Below are positions 48,383-58,025 of a stretch of 64,000 nt of DNA, piece by piece. A program made the position numbers and the translations under genes. The stretch spans positions 74,157,865 to 74,221,864 of the forward strand of contig CM036753.1 of NCBI GenBank assembly GCA_020796225.1. Reading direction: 5' to 3'. Numbering within the stretch: the first letter of the stretch is position 1; the number at the start of each line of letters is the position of its first letter. The notes beneath the pieces are model-generated. The model was not told the origin of the DNA. It did no database searches and was given only the letters and a program-made list of their open reading frames with translations. This DNA is from Arion vulgaris. Taxonomy: Eukaryota; Mollusca; Gastropoda; Stylommatophora; Arionidae.

Positions 48383-48640
48383 CCGTGTGGTGCCGGAGCC
48401 CGCAAGGAAGCAACAATAGTACCACTGCGATCTACAAAACATGTAGTAAGAGGGGACTGAAGTAGGGACCTAGGGCAGCTACCATAGTAAATAAAATAAA
48501 AAAGCGTCGCAGAAATCGGATGTGTTGGCGTACTTGTAGGCGCATAACTGGCACAACGTACAACCGCTCTTAGGCTCAGATCGCATACACATCACAAAAA
48601 GTGGTTAACAAGTGTTCGATATGAAGCTTTCAAAGAAGAA
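48383..48640 (+). mobile_element. SINE3 copy
   Basis: CCCGTGTGGTGCCGGAGCCC head, AGTACCACTGCGATCTACAA, GTACTTGTAGGCGCATAACT and GGTTAACAAGTGTTCGATAT, with an AAAGAAGAAAG tail. Confidence 0.9.
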
Positions 48641-49025
48641 AGCGAGGACGAGTAGGACAATTTTCAGATTTGTGAGTTCCTCTTGTCATGTTACAGCGTC
48701 ACATTTGGCAGTCTTGTACCAAGGATTTCCAATACATCTTTTTTTTCTGTGGTCCTGTTTTGCCTCACAGCGTCAGCATAAGATGATATATAACACTTGA
48801 TGTTCTAAATCGATGCTTTTTAAAAACAAACTTAATCGTGTTCTGGAATATATTTTTTTCCTGTTTATCAACTGGTCGTCTGCTTCCATGATCGTCAGTT
48901 CCCATCTAGCTCACCAGACGCAGCAGCTTTTTATCAATGCATTTATCATGCATCCACACAATGCGTGATCTGTGCAACTGTCTTTGTTTTCTTCTGCATT
49001 GGAATTTGGATACCTAGAACCTTGG
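48641..49025. other. non-coding, no feature recognised
   Basis: Nothing recognised. Confidence 0.6.
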
Positions 49026-49029
49026 GTCT

Positions 49030-49358
49030 CATGATAACTTTGGTTACATAATAACGTTGGTCACATGATAACTTGGGTCACATGATAACTTTGGTCACAT
49101 GATGACTTTAGTCACATGATAACGTTGGTCACATGATAACGTTGGTCACATGATAACTTTGGTCCCATGATAACTTTGGTCACATGATAACTTTGGTCAC
49201 ATGATAACGTTGGTCACATGATAACGTTGGTCACATGATAACTTTGGTCACATGATAACGTTGGTCACATGATAACGTTGGTCACATGATAACTTTGGTC
49301 CCATGATAACTTTGGTCACATGATAACTTTGGTCACATGATAACTTTGGTCACTTGCA
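49030..49358. repeat. 17-bp minisatellite, ~19 units
   Basis: Units CACATGATAACTTTGGT and CACATGATAACGTTGGT, with a recurring order of the two forms. Confidence 0.97.
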
Positions 49359-49594
49359 AACTTTACTATCTGGAATTTTGTCCTGACATTAAATCCTTAA
49401 AACGTATAGAATGTAAAGAAACGTAATATAGAACTCGTTTTCATACCATGCGGTATATTGGGGAATGCGATGTTAAACTCGTTATTTGTTAGCAAGGGGT
49501 GATGTTGTGAACATCTTGCCGGTCACCTTTGCTTCCTAGTTCTTCTATGGTACCCACATGAGTTTGGGTTGATATGAATGCTGTTACGGTCTAA

Positions 49595-50020
49595 AAAAAA
49601 TATACTATCTAACTGTGGAATTGAACGTTGGTCCTAAACAAGTACACTAACCACTACGCTAACGGTACTCTCAAAAACGTATAGTAGTGGCAGTGTATTA
49701 TTTTTTCTTTTGTCCTTCTCTGCTTTTTTGCAGCAGCAGCAGTGCACGAATTCCGTTGCACCAACGTGGGTTCCCAATGTAATTTAGAAGGTAATGAAAA
49801 TAAACCAAGTTGAAATTTGGTGGTTGAAATTTGGTGGACCTGAACGCCGGTACTGTCAGAAACATAGTTCACCTGGTTGATTAACAAGTTCACTAACAAC
49901 TACGCTACTGCAGCTATCAATGTGTTAAGTGCTTTTTATTTTTTTCTCAAGTCCTTCTCTGCTTTTTTGCTGCTAGGCGTAGCAGATTTAACTGATGATC
50001 GGTTTCCGAGATAATGCGCG
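49595..50020 (-). mobile_element. cluster of SINE fragments
   Basis: Two minus-strand tRNA-like heads lie at 49600-49675 (GTTAGCGTAGTGGTTAGTGT with GTTCAATTCC) and 49850-49920 (AGTAGCGTAGTTGTTAGTGA). After each comes a segment with TCCTTCTCTGCTTTTTTG. A SINE4 3' fragment sits at 49735-49800 (GTTGCACCAACGTGGGTTCC). The TTCTCTGCTTTTTTGCTGCT block and the following GATGATCGGTTTCCGAGA resemble 53720-53800, suggesting one more low-copy SINE. Confidence 0.5.
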
Positions 50021-50284
50021 CTCTGTCGCTTGATATGCTGTGGTATTGTGGAGTTTTAAGATGTCTGTAACTCCATCAATTCATATTTTCTTGCCTGCCC
50101 TTCCTCTTGATGATTCCAATTTCAAGTTGTACGCTCTTGCAACTGGTGTATTCGAATTCATTCTGACCAAATGGCGGTGTATTGAATTCAACGTATAATG
50201 CGGAAACGATTTATGGTTTTATCTTCACATGCTAGATATTGATATGTTTTGTGTTCTTTATCATGCCATAGCTACATGATTGAT

Positions 50285-50707
50285 TTCTAGGACCATCATC
50301 ATTGCACTTCGGTGAGTAACTATGTGTGCTCCGAAATCTTTCTTATACAGGAAGATCTCAGCTGCAGTGCACCAACTCCGTAGCGCGGGCGAGGGCTCCC
50401 GATGTAATTTTGAAGATGGTGATAATATTTTGTAGGAATTTTATTATTTAATCTTTGCTAATGATTTTGCTCGGCAGCGGCTTTCCAGCCAGTTCTTATC
50501 GATTTTTAACTGCCAATGGTTCTTTTACGTGCTCAAATTGAACACATGAACTACGTTTTAACATCCGTTTCTGATATAACTAGGAATTTGATCTCACCTA
50601 CACTGAGATCAGAGATCTCTGGAAAAATATTTAGATGACTCCACCAGGAAGCGAACCTGGTACCTTTGACACGAGAGATGATCACCTAACCTCTACGCCA
50701 CACATAC
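50285..50707 (-). mobile_element. SINE4 copy, full length
   Basis: Minus-strand SINE4 with the best tRNA-like head (50645-50705). It has GTGGCGTAGAGGTTAGGTGA as A box and CCAGGTTCGCTTCCTGG as B box within a T-stem. Centre and 3' end match the copies at 9383 and 42445. Confidence 0.9.
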
Positions 50708-50711
50708 CTCT

Positions 50712-50902
50712 TTTATTTGACGTACCTCTTTTATTTGACGTGCTTAACTTGAAGACTGGAGTTATGTTTTATCGTCCATTTCCGATATGACTAGGAACTC
50801 TACCTCACCTACATTGAGATCAGTGATCTCTGGATAATTTCTCAAACGCTGCACCGCAGAAACAGTGTACCTTTTAAGGCGAGCACCTTACCTCCACGCA
50901 TC
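50712..50902 (-). mobile_element. SINE4 5' half
   Basis: Second, diverged tRNA head and centre of SINE4 (CCTCACCTACATTGAGATCA, GAGCACCTTACCTCCACGC) directly behind the full copy in the same orientation. Confidence 0.8.
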
Positions 50903-50904
50903 AA

Positions 50905-51179
50905 ATTCACATTATATAACACAGTAAATAACACGTTATAAAAAACGTCATATAACACAGTATATAACATAGTATATAACACAGTATATATCCCAGTATA
51001 TAGTCCAGTATATAGTCCAGTATATAGTCCAGTATATAGCCAAGTATATAACACGGTATATAACACATTATATAACACATTATATAACACAGTATATAAC
51101 ACAGTATATAACACATTATATAACACAGTATATAACACATTATATAACACAGTATATAACACAGTATTTAACCCAGTAT
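50905..51179. repeat. 12-bp minisatellite, left block
   Basis: Tandem TATATAACACAG with TCC- and GCC-variants (CAGTATATAGTC). It continues at 52384-52455 on the other side of a LINE insertion. Confidence 0.95.
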
Positions 51180-52383
51180 ATCATCATCATTGGCCTCTTT
51201 GTTTCAGGAGACAATAGGTGTTGCGTCACGTGGTATGTTCTGTGCTGAATCACAATGTTTCATGTGGCTGTAATGGCATATTCTGGAGTGGCAATCCTTG
51301 CCACAGATGCTGCAGGTAAAACTGGAAACTAGAGCCGATGCATGCGATGTTCTCTCTGCCCTCTGTGCTCTCTTTTGTCTCCACATGTGATGTTGTTTTT
51401 ATTCTTTTCTTTTTGAGCCGCCCCTCACTGCCGCTCGCCATGCTTGCCTGTCTTTGGCCAGCCCCTCCCAGTATTTTTTGTCTATGCCGCATGAAGTTAG
51501 ATCACGCTTGCAGGTGTCAAGGAAGCGTAATAATGGGCGCCCATGCTGTCTAGCACCAGATGCGAGTTGACCATATAGAATGTTCTTTGGGATTCTATCA
51601 TCGCTCATACGGTACACGTGTCCCAGCCATCTGAGACGTCGCTGACTCAGTAAAGTGTGCATGCTTGGAATGCCAGCACTGTTCAGGACTTCTATATTGG
51701 AGATGTGATCTTGCCATCGGATGTTGTATATTCGCCTGAGACAGCGCATGTGGAAGGTGTTGAGGCAATGTTCTTGTCTAGCATATGTGGTCCATGTCTC
51801 ACTACCATACAGCAGAGTGCTGAGAACACAAGCTTTATACACTTGTGTCTTGGTGTTTCTTGTGAGTGCCCTGTTTTCCCATACACGCTTTGCTAATTTA
51901 AACATAGCAGTGGAGGCCTTCCCAATGCGACCACTAATTTCATCATCGAGGAGGAGGTTGCTGCTGATGACAGAGCCAAGGTATGTAAAGGTGTTGACTA
52001 CTTCAAGCGTATGACTACCAATATTGATAGATGAGGCACTGCTAATATCCTGGAACATTATATTTGTTTTCTTCAGGCTGATGGTCAAGCCGAATTCATT
52101 TGATGCTGCAGAAAATCTGTCCATGAGGTGTTGTAGCCCTTCTTCTGTGTGTGATGTTAATGCTGCATCATCGGCAAACAGAAGTTCCTTGATGGTGACT
52201 CTTTGGACTTTGAGTCACGCCATGTTGAACAATTTTCCATCTGATCTTGTGTAGAGAAATATTCCTTCTTCGGCGGATTCAAAAGCATGGGAGAGAAGTA
52301 GGGAGAAAATATCCCAAAGAGTGTGGGTGCAAGTACGCACCCCTGCTTGACGCCGCTGTTGATAGGAAAAGCGCTGGAGCCCA
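51180..52383 (-). pseudogene. LINE-B: RT fragment with C-terminal zinc finger
   Basis: Minus-strand retrotransposon ORF2, 5'-truncated inside the RT domain. GVKQGCVLAPTLFGIF near 52330 is RT block 5, then a frameshift. LLFADDAALTSH near 52170 is the catalytic FADD box. The open part at 51399-52124 carries TYLGSVISSN, LLYGSETWTTYARQEHC and RRLRWLGHVYRMSDDRIPK, then HGRPLLRFLDTCKRDL. After one in-frame stop at 51399-51401 the same frame continues to CSICGKDCHSRICHYSHMKHC-type Cys/His residues (51204-51386), a terminal zinc finger of this LINE type. The 3' tail is (GAT)2-3 at 51181-51190. Another stop lies at 52215-52217. Confidence 0.9.
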
Positions 52384-52455
52384 GTACACAGTATACAACA
52401 CAGTATATAGGCTTGTGTTATAGCCCAGTATATAGACCAGTATATAGCCCTATAC
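52384..52455. repeat. 12-bp minisatellite, right block
   Basis: CAGTATACAACACAGTATAT and related units continue the array at 50905-51179. They lie directly at the 5' truncation point of LINE-B. Confidence 0.85.
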
Positions 52456-52553
52456 CAGTACCTCCCTCGAACGGTTTATCTCTTTTACTCTTTGACACAA
52501 CACTAATAGTTTACATCTTTCCGGCTGCTTGATTTGTGTATTCTTGTGAATAC

Positions 52554-53085
52554 CAATTTTGGGATCGAACGACCCTTTCACAGGGGTCGCCTACGACCAT
52601 CGGATAACACATATTTTCGATAGTATTAGAAACCGAAACCTCTCCTCTATCCATCTCCAGGCGGATCTGACCACATGATAATACACCCACATACAAGTAG
52701 TACCCGGCGTTTGTGATTAATCACTATGCTTTAATTATGTTCAATTTGAAACAATGAAAATACATCCTGCACAGTGGCGACTCTTCATTAAGGGCTAGTG
52801 GGGCTGGTCCCCACCAATAATAAGACTTAACATGTATTTATATTTTATACATTAAAATATATCCTAACCGAAACCATGATTTTTCCCAAAATGTCTGTCT
52901 GGCCCTAGCAACAAAGATGATCACAAGCCGCCACTGATCCTGGGTATCAGATATTTACATTACGACTCATAACAATAGCAAAATTAGTTATGAAGTAGCA
53001 ATGAAAATAATTTTATACTTTGGTGTCACTACAACATGAGGATCTGTCTTAAGAAGGTCGCGGCATTAAGAAGGTTGAGAACCAC
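52554..53085 (-). mobile_element. SPIN-type hAT non-autonomous element
   Basis: Long stretches match, from memory, the SPIN (Space Invader) hAT family. Examples on the plus strand are CGAACGACCCTTTCACAGGG, GTCGCCTACGACCATCGGAT, CGGATAACACATATTTTCGA, GATATTTACATTACGACTCA, ATAACAATAGCAAAATTAG and GTCGCGGCATTAAGAAGGTT, ending GAGAACCACTT. GTGATTAATCACTATGCTTT is also a SPIN word. The right terminal region is present; the left one (CAGTGGTTCTCAACC-type) is missing, so the copy is truncated. A 165-bp MITE splits it. It has no transposase frame. Removing the MITE leaves about 360 bp. Confidence 0.85.
52772..52936. mobile_element. MITE-1 nested in SPIN-type element
   Basis: Ends CAGTGGCGACTCTTCATTAA and CACAAGCCGCCACTG. 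The 8-bp flanks ATCCTGCA (52764-52771) and ATCCTGGG (52937-52944) match at six of eight positions. 165 bp. Confidence 0.9.
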
Positions 53086-54057
53086 TTTTCTTAGCTGCAT
53101 GTGTTTTTTTCTTATTTGGGACACAATTGAGAGATTTTTATCTCTATGACTGATTAATGTTTTTACTTTTCTACACAATACAGACTTCAACCTACACCTG
53201 TCTACTTTATGTGTGTACACTTTTACACAAAATACAAGTCTTGAGTCTTCCTCTGTTTGACTATTTTGTTGTTGCTATGTAGCGCAACACTATAGTTGAA
53301 CCGAAGTCGCGAATGAACAGTTTTTCATTTCAGAAACTGTATCTATCCCATAGAGGAATTGTACTTGTGCCAGTTATACACCTCTTACAAAGTGCATTTT
53401 CACGCCAACATCAGATGTCAAAATATTTGATCCGTGTGTGTGAATACTCTTACACAATATTGTGTCAAAACGCATATAAACATTTCCTAATTGAGTCCAC
53501 AGTGCGTTCGGGCAGAAATGCCCTCAGGCATAAATTGTGAGCCAGTTATGGGATTATTTCATGCGTCAGACCACCACATCCAGACACTGGATCTAATTTT
53601 AGACTTCTTCAATAGAAAGGCTGCATCTTTTCTCTGTTGGTCCCAGACTCACAAATTTAATTTTTATAAATTGATTCTGTATTTCTGCCTTTTTTCCTCC
53701 TCTATTGTAGCTTTTTTCCCCTGTCGTTCTCTGCTTGTTCTGTGAGGTTAGATTGATGATCGTTGGGAGTACTTCCGGGCTGAGAAATCGCGCGGTTGTT
53801 GAGAGAAAATCGATTTGAGGAGGTAAATGAGACACTGTACTGATGTATACAAATGAGAACACACGTAGTTAACTCTTAACCACGACGTTCAATGACACAC
53901 AAAGGCGCTCATGTACACATGAATAATGGCAACAATATATTTCTTATTGGAACACACTATTTTGATAAATTTGGAGCAATACATTTTACCCATATTGCCA
54001 CGGGTTTATAGACTTTGCTCCTCATTCAAATAAAAGCAGAACAGACGAGGTAACATA
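53086..54057. other. non-coding, weak SINE-like segment
   Basis: Frames at 53313-53745 have no recognised domain. 53690-53810 resembles 49960-50040 (TTCTCTGCTT, GATTGATGATCG, GAGAAATCGCGCG) and may be a low-copy SINE. Confidence 0.45.
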
Positions 54058-54065
54058 GTAGTACG

Positions 54066-54393
54066 CAGAGGCGGCTCGTCATTAAGGACCAGTGGAGTCG
54101 GGACCTCACCAAAAATAATATGTAACGTGTATGTATTATTTTATAAATGATTTGTTTCTGATTATTGCTTTTCACGTGATATTAATTAACTTTAAAGGTT
54201 GAATAAAATAACATTAAAATAAATTATACAGTCTGATCTGCCTACGACACTGTACGTTCTAGTATAAGAAAGGGATAACTTCCTGGAATAGATAAATAAC
54301 TGTAAATAATAACATATAAATTAACAGAAAACTAGATTTTTCCGAAAATATTTGTCTGTCCCCAAACAGCAAAATGATCACGAGACGCCACTG
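54066..54393. mobile_element. MITE-1, long copy
   Basis: 328 bp. Ends CAGAGGCGGCTCGTCATTAA and CACGAGACGCCACTG. Perfect 8-bp duplication GTAGTACG at 54058-54065 and 54394-54401. It shares both end regions with the 164-165-bp copies but has about 160 bp more interior, so it may be closer to the parent element. Confidence 0.95.
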
Positions 54394-54424
54394 GTAGTAC
54401 GTTTTATTAAAAGAATTCCATCAT

Positions 54425-54505
54425 CTGCAAATTTTATTTACCAAACTCAGGATTTGAACCACAAACGTTTTTATTGCTGTGAGCATAATAGATAACCCCT
54501 TAATA
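54425..54505 (-). mobile_element. tRNA-like SINE head fragment
   Basis: Minus-strand GTGGTTCAAATCCTGAG is a good B box preceded by a degraded A box. No body is identified. Confidence 0.45.
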
Positions 54506-54559
54506 CTTGGTTGCTGTCTATTTATTTACCATATTCATTGGCTTCGGTGCTTCCTCTGG

Positions 54560-54640
54560 AGTTCTTAAAACTAATTGTTAATTTCAATCATCTTCAAAAC
54601 TACATTCTGGGATCCTCGCCGGTGTTACGGAGTTATAAGC
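54560..54640 (+). mobile_element. SINE4 fragment
   Basis: TCATCTTCAAAACTACATTC and CTCGCCGGTGTTACGGAGTT match the 3' half of SINE4. Confidence 0.7.
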
Positions 54641-55123
54641 GTTACTAAAAGTATACGACGCGAAGACATAATACATAACACTTACACAGTAACTAGAGCC
54701 TGAATAACCATTTGAAAATATCAGATTTAAAATTGATCGTTTATCGTAGTTTTTGATTTTCTTGACATGACGTTTGCTAAAATTGATTCTGATGATCATA
54801 CATAACAACTACTTTCAGTATGAGGATTAAAGATGAATCCGCTTGTTTTTCTTCCCAAAACGGTCTCATGGATCTCTTTTACTAATCAGTTATCTGACTG
54901 TTATGTCCATAATTTGAATGGTTCTGTATGAGTGAGTATTGTGTGTTGATGCTTCCAACCTTCACGATCTTATTTGGATCTACGGTACAGGATATCAAAG
55001 AGATCCAAACACGAAGTAAGGTAGATTTTCATAGTATAAAAAAGCGTGAAGAAACAACGTTTCAACTAAATTGCCCTTATCAGGCAAGGGATACAATAAA
55101 ACAATGGCATATCTTGTCCCCCT
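54641..55123. other. non-coding, no feature recognised
   Basis: The frame at 54928-55173 has no recognised domain and runs into the DR1 repeat. Confidence 0.55.
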
Positions 55124-55570
55124 GCAACATAAGACCGACTAGCTCAGACAGGAAAACAATAATTCCCGTTTAATGGGGGCTGGTTTTATAAGTATTTGAT
55201 ATATTACTGTAGGTTTTCTGCAACTTTAAACAATTCCCATGGTTATTTTTTGATGAAAAATGTTAATAATATTGATATTCTTTAGTGTTAAACTTAATTT
55301 GGAACGTAATATAACATTGATTTAGCATTTCATGTTGTTGTTTAAATTTAATTTGGAACGTAATATAACATTGATTTAGCATGTCATTTAGCATGTTACA
55401 TTTGGAACGTAATCTTTGATTTAGCATGTCATTTAGCATGTCATTTTGTTTTCAAAATAAATTCTCTTTATCTAACAATACTGGAATGCGATGTCACGCG
55501 ACGGTTGTGGACAGTTTTTCCAGAATTTTTACCTGAGCCCCCGCCATATCTTATCGGAGGCCCACGGGTA
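55124..55570. repeat. dispersed repeat DR1, copy 2
   Basis: Collinear with 17155-17645, including GCAACATAAGACCGACTAGC, ATGTTAATAATATTGATATT and TTTACCTGAGCCCCCGCCAT. An internal ~55-bp segment (TTTGGAACGTAATATAACAT) is duplicated only here. Confidence 0.7.
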
Positions 55571-56141
55571 TAAAAAGGAGACAGTTCTAAACTGGAACAC
55601 AGAATAACAACAATAATATAGATGGGGGCTTAAGCTTTTTAACTTCTACCTACGCCCTTGTATTTGTTGTTGCTAAATACATCACCATCGTCTTTTGTTG
55701 TTATTATCGTGTATTCTTTGCTTGATAAATGACATTTTCGTCAAAACGTTTATGCAACCTGTTTAAGTGGTTGAAAAATATATCTTACTTTGTGTTTTGA
55801 TATTTTGACTTTGATATATATTTTACTTCAGTTTCCATATCAATATCAATATCGATTCGGTATGTAGGTGACACTGCTGCAAGATAGCATACAAGTTTCC
55901 ATTAAAATAAATATAGTCTGGGGGGATGTTGAAGATTGATGGCGGAGGGAGACACACTGGAATCTTTCAGTGACTGTCTGTTTTATAAGGGAACGGCAAC
56001 TAAACACATGGATGTTCGTACGTTAATGCAGCAACGGGTGGGGTGGCACTCACACGTCCTGGAAAATTGCTTTTTCGATAAAACAGTTATTTGTTATTCT
56101 AGTATTTTCCATGTAATATGGAACGGGACACAATGAGCAAT
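55571..56141. other. non-coding, no feature recognised
   Basis: Nothing recognised; the 66-codon frame at 55936 has no domain. Confidence 0.55.
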
Positions 56142-56149
56142 ATGGTCAA

Positions 56150-56313
56150 CAGGGGCGGTTCGTCATTAAGGGCCAGTGGGTATGGCCCCACAAAAATCAA
56201 AAAGGGTATAACTTCCCGGAATAGACAAATAATAGAAAATACTCCAAAAACCATGATTTTTCGGAAAATTTGTATCTGGCCCCACCGAGAAAAATGACCA
56301 CAAGCCGCCACTG
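56150..56313. mobile_element. MITE-1, short intact copy
   Basis: 164 bp with ends CAGGGGCGGTTCGTCATTAA and CACAAGCCGCCACTG. Perfect 8-bp duplication ATGGTCAA at 56142-56149 and 56314-56321. Minus-strand frames across it are incidental. Confidence 0.95.
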
Positions 56314-56429
56314 ATGGTCAACATTACATCGATCTCCTTTACTTCCAAGTGATTCTCTGATACTTAACTGAGTCTGCATCAATCTGAGAAAGGTTGTTGA
56401 TTTCTACTATAACTGGGTTTTTCGTCTCG

Positions 56430-56740
56430 TCTTTTTCTCTGCGTTCGTTCTTATAATAATAATACTCTCGTAGCGTTATACGTTACATAGGGCTGCAAGT
56501 AATTGTTCCACACCGCTCTATCCTGGGAACTCCTCAATTTCTCTCCCTGGAACTGAGACCGGTATTTCTTGCCTCTCTCAGCAAAATTCATTTCAGGGTC
56601 TCCTTAGGTCGTCCTCTCTTTCTTGAATCCTTCGCATTCAACTTCAATGCCTGCATTGATATACTTTGATCATTTCTTCTCAATGTGTGTCCAACATGTC
56701 TCCATTTTTTCCTTCTTATAACATCGTTCTTATATCTTAT
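56430..56740 (-). pseudogene. LINE-D 3' end, second copy
   Basis: Shares with 15490-15800 the phrases CACACCGCTCTATCCTGG/GAACT, CTCCCTGGAACTGAGACCGG and AGGTCGTCCTCTCTTTCTTG, so the same ORF2 C-terminus (GRPKKT-type) read on the minus strand. It ends in (TTA)n at 56453-56463. Just beyond lies CTCTGCGTTCGTTCTT, which resembles the reverse of a SINE2 tail. Confidence 0.75.
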
Positions 56741-56744
56741 TTTA

Positions 56745-57065
56745 TCTTATCTTAATCACATTTGCCGTGAAGCGCCTGGGAAGTTAGTTTCTATCTTGTG
56801 CCAGTGTGTTGCGCTTGAGGTTGTCAGTCCATGCTTTCGCAGAACTCTGCGGTGTTATCTATTCATCGTGCTCTTGGCCTGCCTCGTGCTCTGCGCCTTG
56901 GGTGTCGATTATTGTAGGCACGTGATGGTAGTAAATGTGGTTCATTCTCATTAGATGGCCAAGCACTTGATTCTTTGCTTCTCGATATACTGTTTGCATG
57001 GTATAGTACCAACGATGCTTCTGATTGATATTCTCGTTTCTCACTGTAATCTGCTTGTAATGTTC
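56745..57065 (-). pseudogene. LINE-E 3' end: RT C-terminus
   Basis: Minus-strand frames give NENINQKHRWYYTMQTVYRE, then VLGHLMRMNHIYYHHVPTII and PRRRARGRPRAR, a typical GH-x-MRM ... GRPR ORF2 C-terminus, with a frame change in between. The 3' tail is a repeated ATAAG at 56740-56757. It lies head-to-tail behind LINE-D. Confidence 0.7.
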
Positions 57066-57487
57066 TTATAAACCAAGTTAAGTTACACATTCTTTGTGAT
57101 ATGTCTAGATTGTGCCGGGTAAGAGATTATATTGCGTCCAGGTTTGTAGTGACATATGACACATATCACAAGATAAACCAAGTTAAGTTACACATTCTTT
57201 GTGATATGTCTAGATTGTGCCGGGTAAGAGATTATATTGCGTCCGGTTTCTAGTGACCTATGACACATATCACAAGATAAACCAAGTTAAGTTACACATT
57301 CTTTGTGATATGTCTAGATTGTGTCGGGTAAGAGATTATATTGCGTCCGGGTTTGTAGTGACATATGACACATATCACAAGATAAACCAAGTTAAGTTAC
57401 ACATTCTTTGTGATATGTCTAGATTGCGCCGGGTAAGAGATTATATTGCGTCCGGGTTTCTAGTGACCTATGACACATATCACAAGC
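57066..57487. repeat. ~104-bp tandem repeat, 4 units
   Basis: Four near-identical units with GTTAAGTTACACATTCTTTG, TGATATGTCTAGATTGTGCC, GGGTAAGAGATTATATTGCG and GACATATGACACATATCACA. TTGTGATATGT and ACATATCACAA form an 11-bp inverted repeat in each unit. The first half resembles the minus strand of SINE2 (TCTTTGTGATATGTTTGATC). The 96-codon frame across it is an artefact. Confidence 0.9.
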
Positions 57488-57639
57488 GAATTCGAATTTC
57501 GACCTAACGGGGGATTTCAAAGCTGGGAACATGCGACTATGCAAAAAGTGCAATAACCACTAGGAAATGATGTCTGCGGTAATCTGGTATGCACATTCGA
57601 GTTAATAACACTGAGGTACACCGATTCCACGCTAAAGAG

Positions 57640-58025
57640 TCAGTAGTTACTTCATTTCATCGAGTTTTCATCTAGGGAGATTGTTGCACAAAGCACAACT
57701 TGTAGCTCAGCAAGAATCCCAGGATCACTTGAAAAATTGCACATGTGACTCGTTCCGGATTCAACCCACAAACTTCCACAACAACAGAAAACCGTCTTAA
57801 TCTTTGCCTTTTGAGTCGAAGGTCGTGGGTTCGAATCCGGACCGCGCCACTCTGTTCACGAGTGCAATTTTTTCCAGAGACCCTAGGATTGTTGCTGCAG
57901 CTATGGAGTTCGTGCTTTGTGCAATACTCTCGGCAGGTGGCGTGCCATTTCTGCGAAGAGGACTGAGCCGTATGGGTTAAAACCCGGTGCAATGAAGCCA
58001 ATGCTTCGGCTTTTAAGCCATTTAA
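57640..58025. mobile_element. SINE5 pair, head to head
   Basis: A minus-strand SINE5 (57640-57785) and a plus-strand SINE5 (57790-58025) meet at their tRNA-like heads. The plus copy has GGTCGTGGGTTCGAATCCGG as B box, GTTCACGAGTGCAATTTTTT, GGAGTTCGTGCTTTGTGCAA and GAGCCGTATGGGTTAAAACC. The minus copy has TTGCACAAAGCACAACTTGT and GTTCCGGATTCAACCCAC. The arms could pair over more than 100 bp, with mismatches. Confidence 0.85.

Noticed and set aside
49030..49358. CRISPR-like array
   Set aside because: Head-to-tail 17-bp units without spacers in animal DNA. None of the arrays in the window has unique spacers.
54928..55173. 81-codon frame as an exon
   Set aside because: It runs into the DR1 dispersed repeat and shows no recognised domain.
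57217..57507. 96-codon frame with internal repeats (CDMSRLCRVRDYIASGF-type)
   Set aside because: It is the 104-bp tandem repeat; because that period is not a multiple of three, small length changes happen to keep the frame open.
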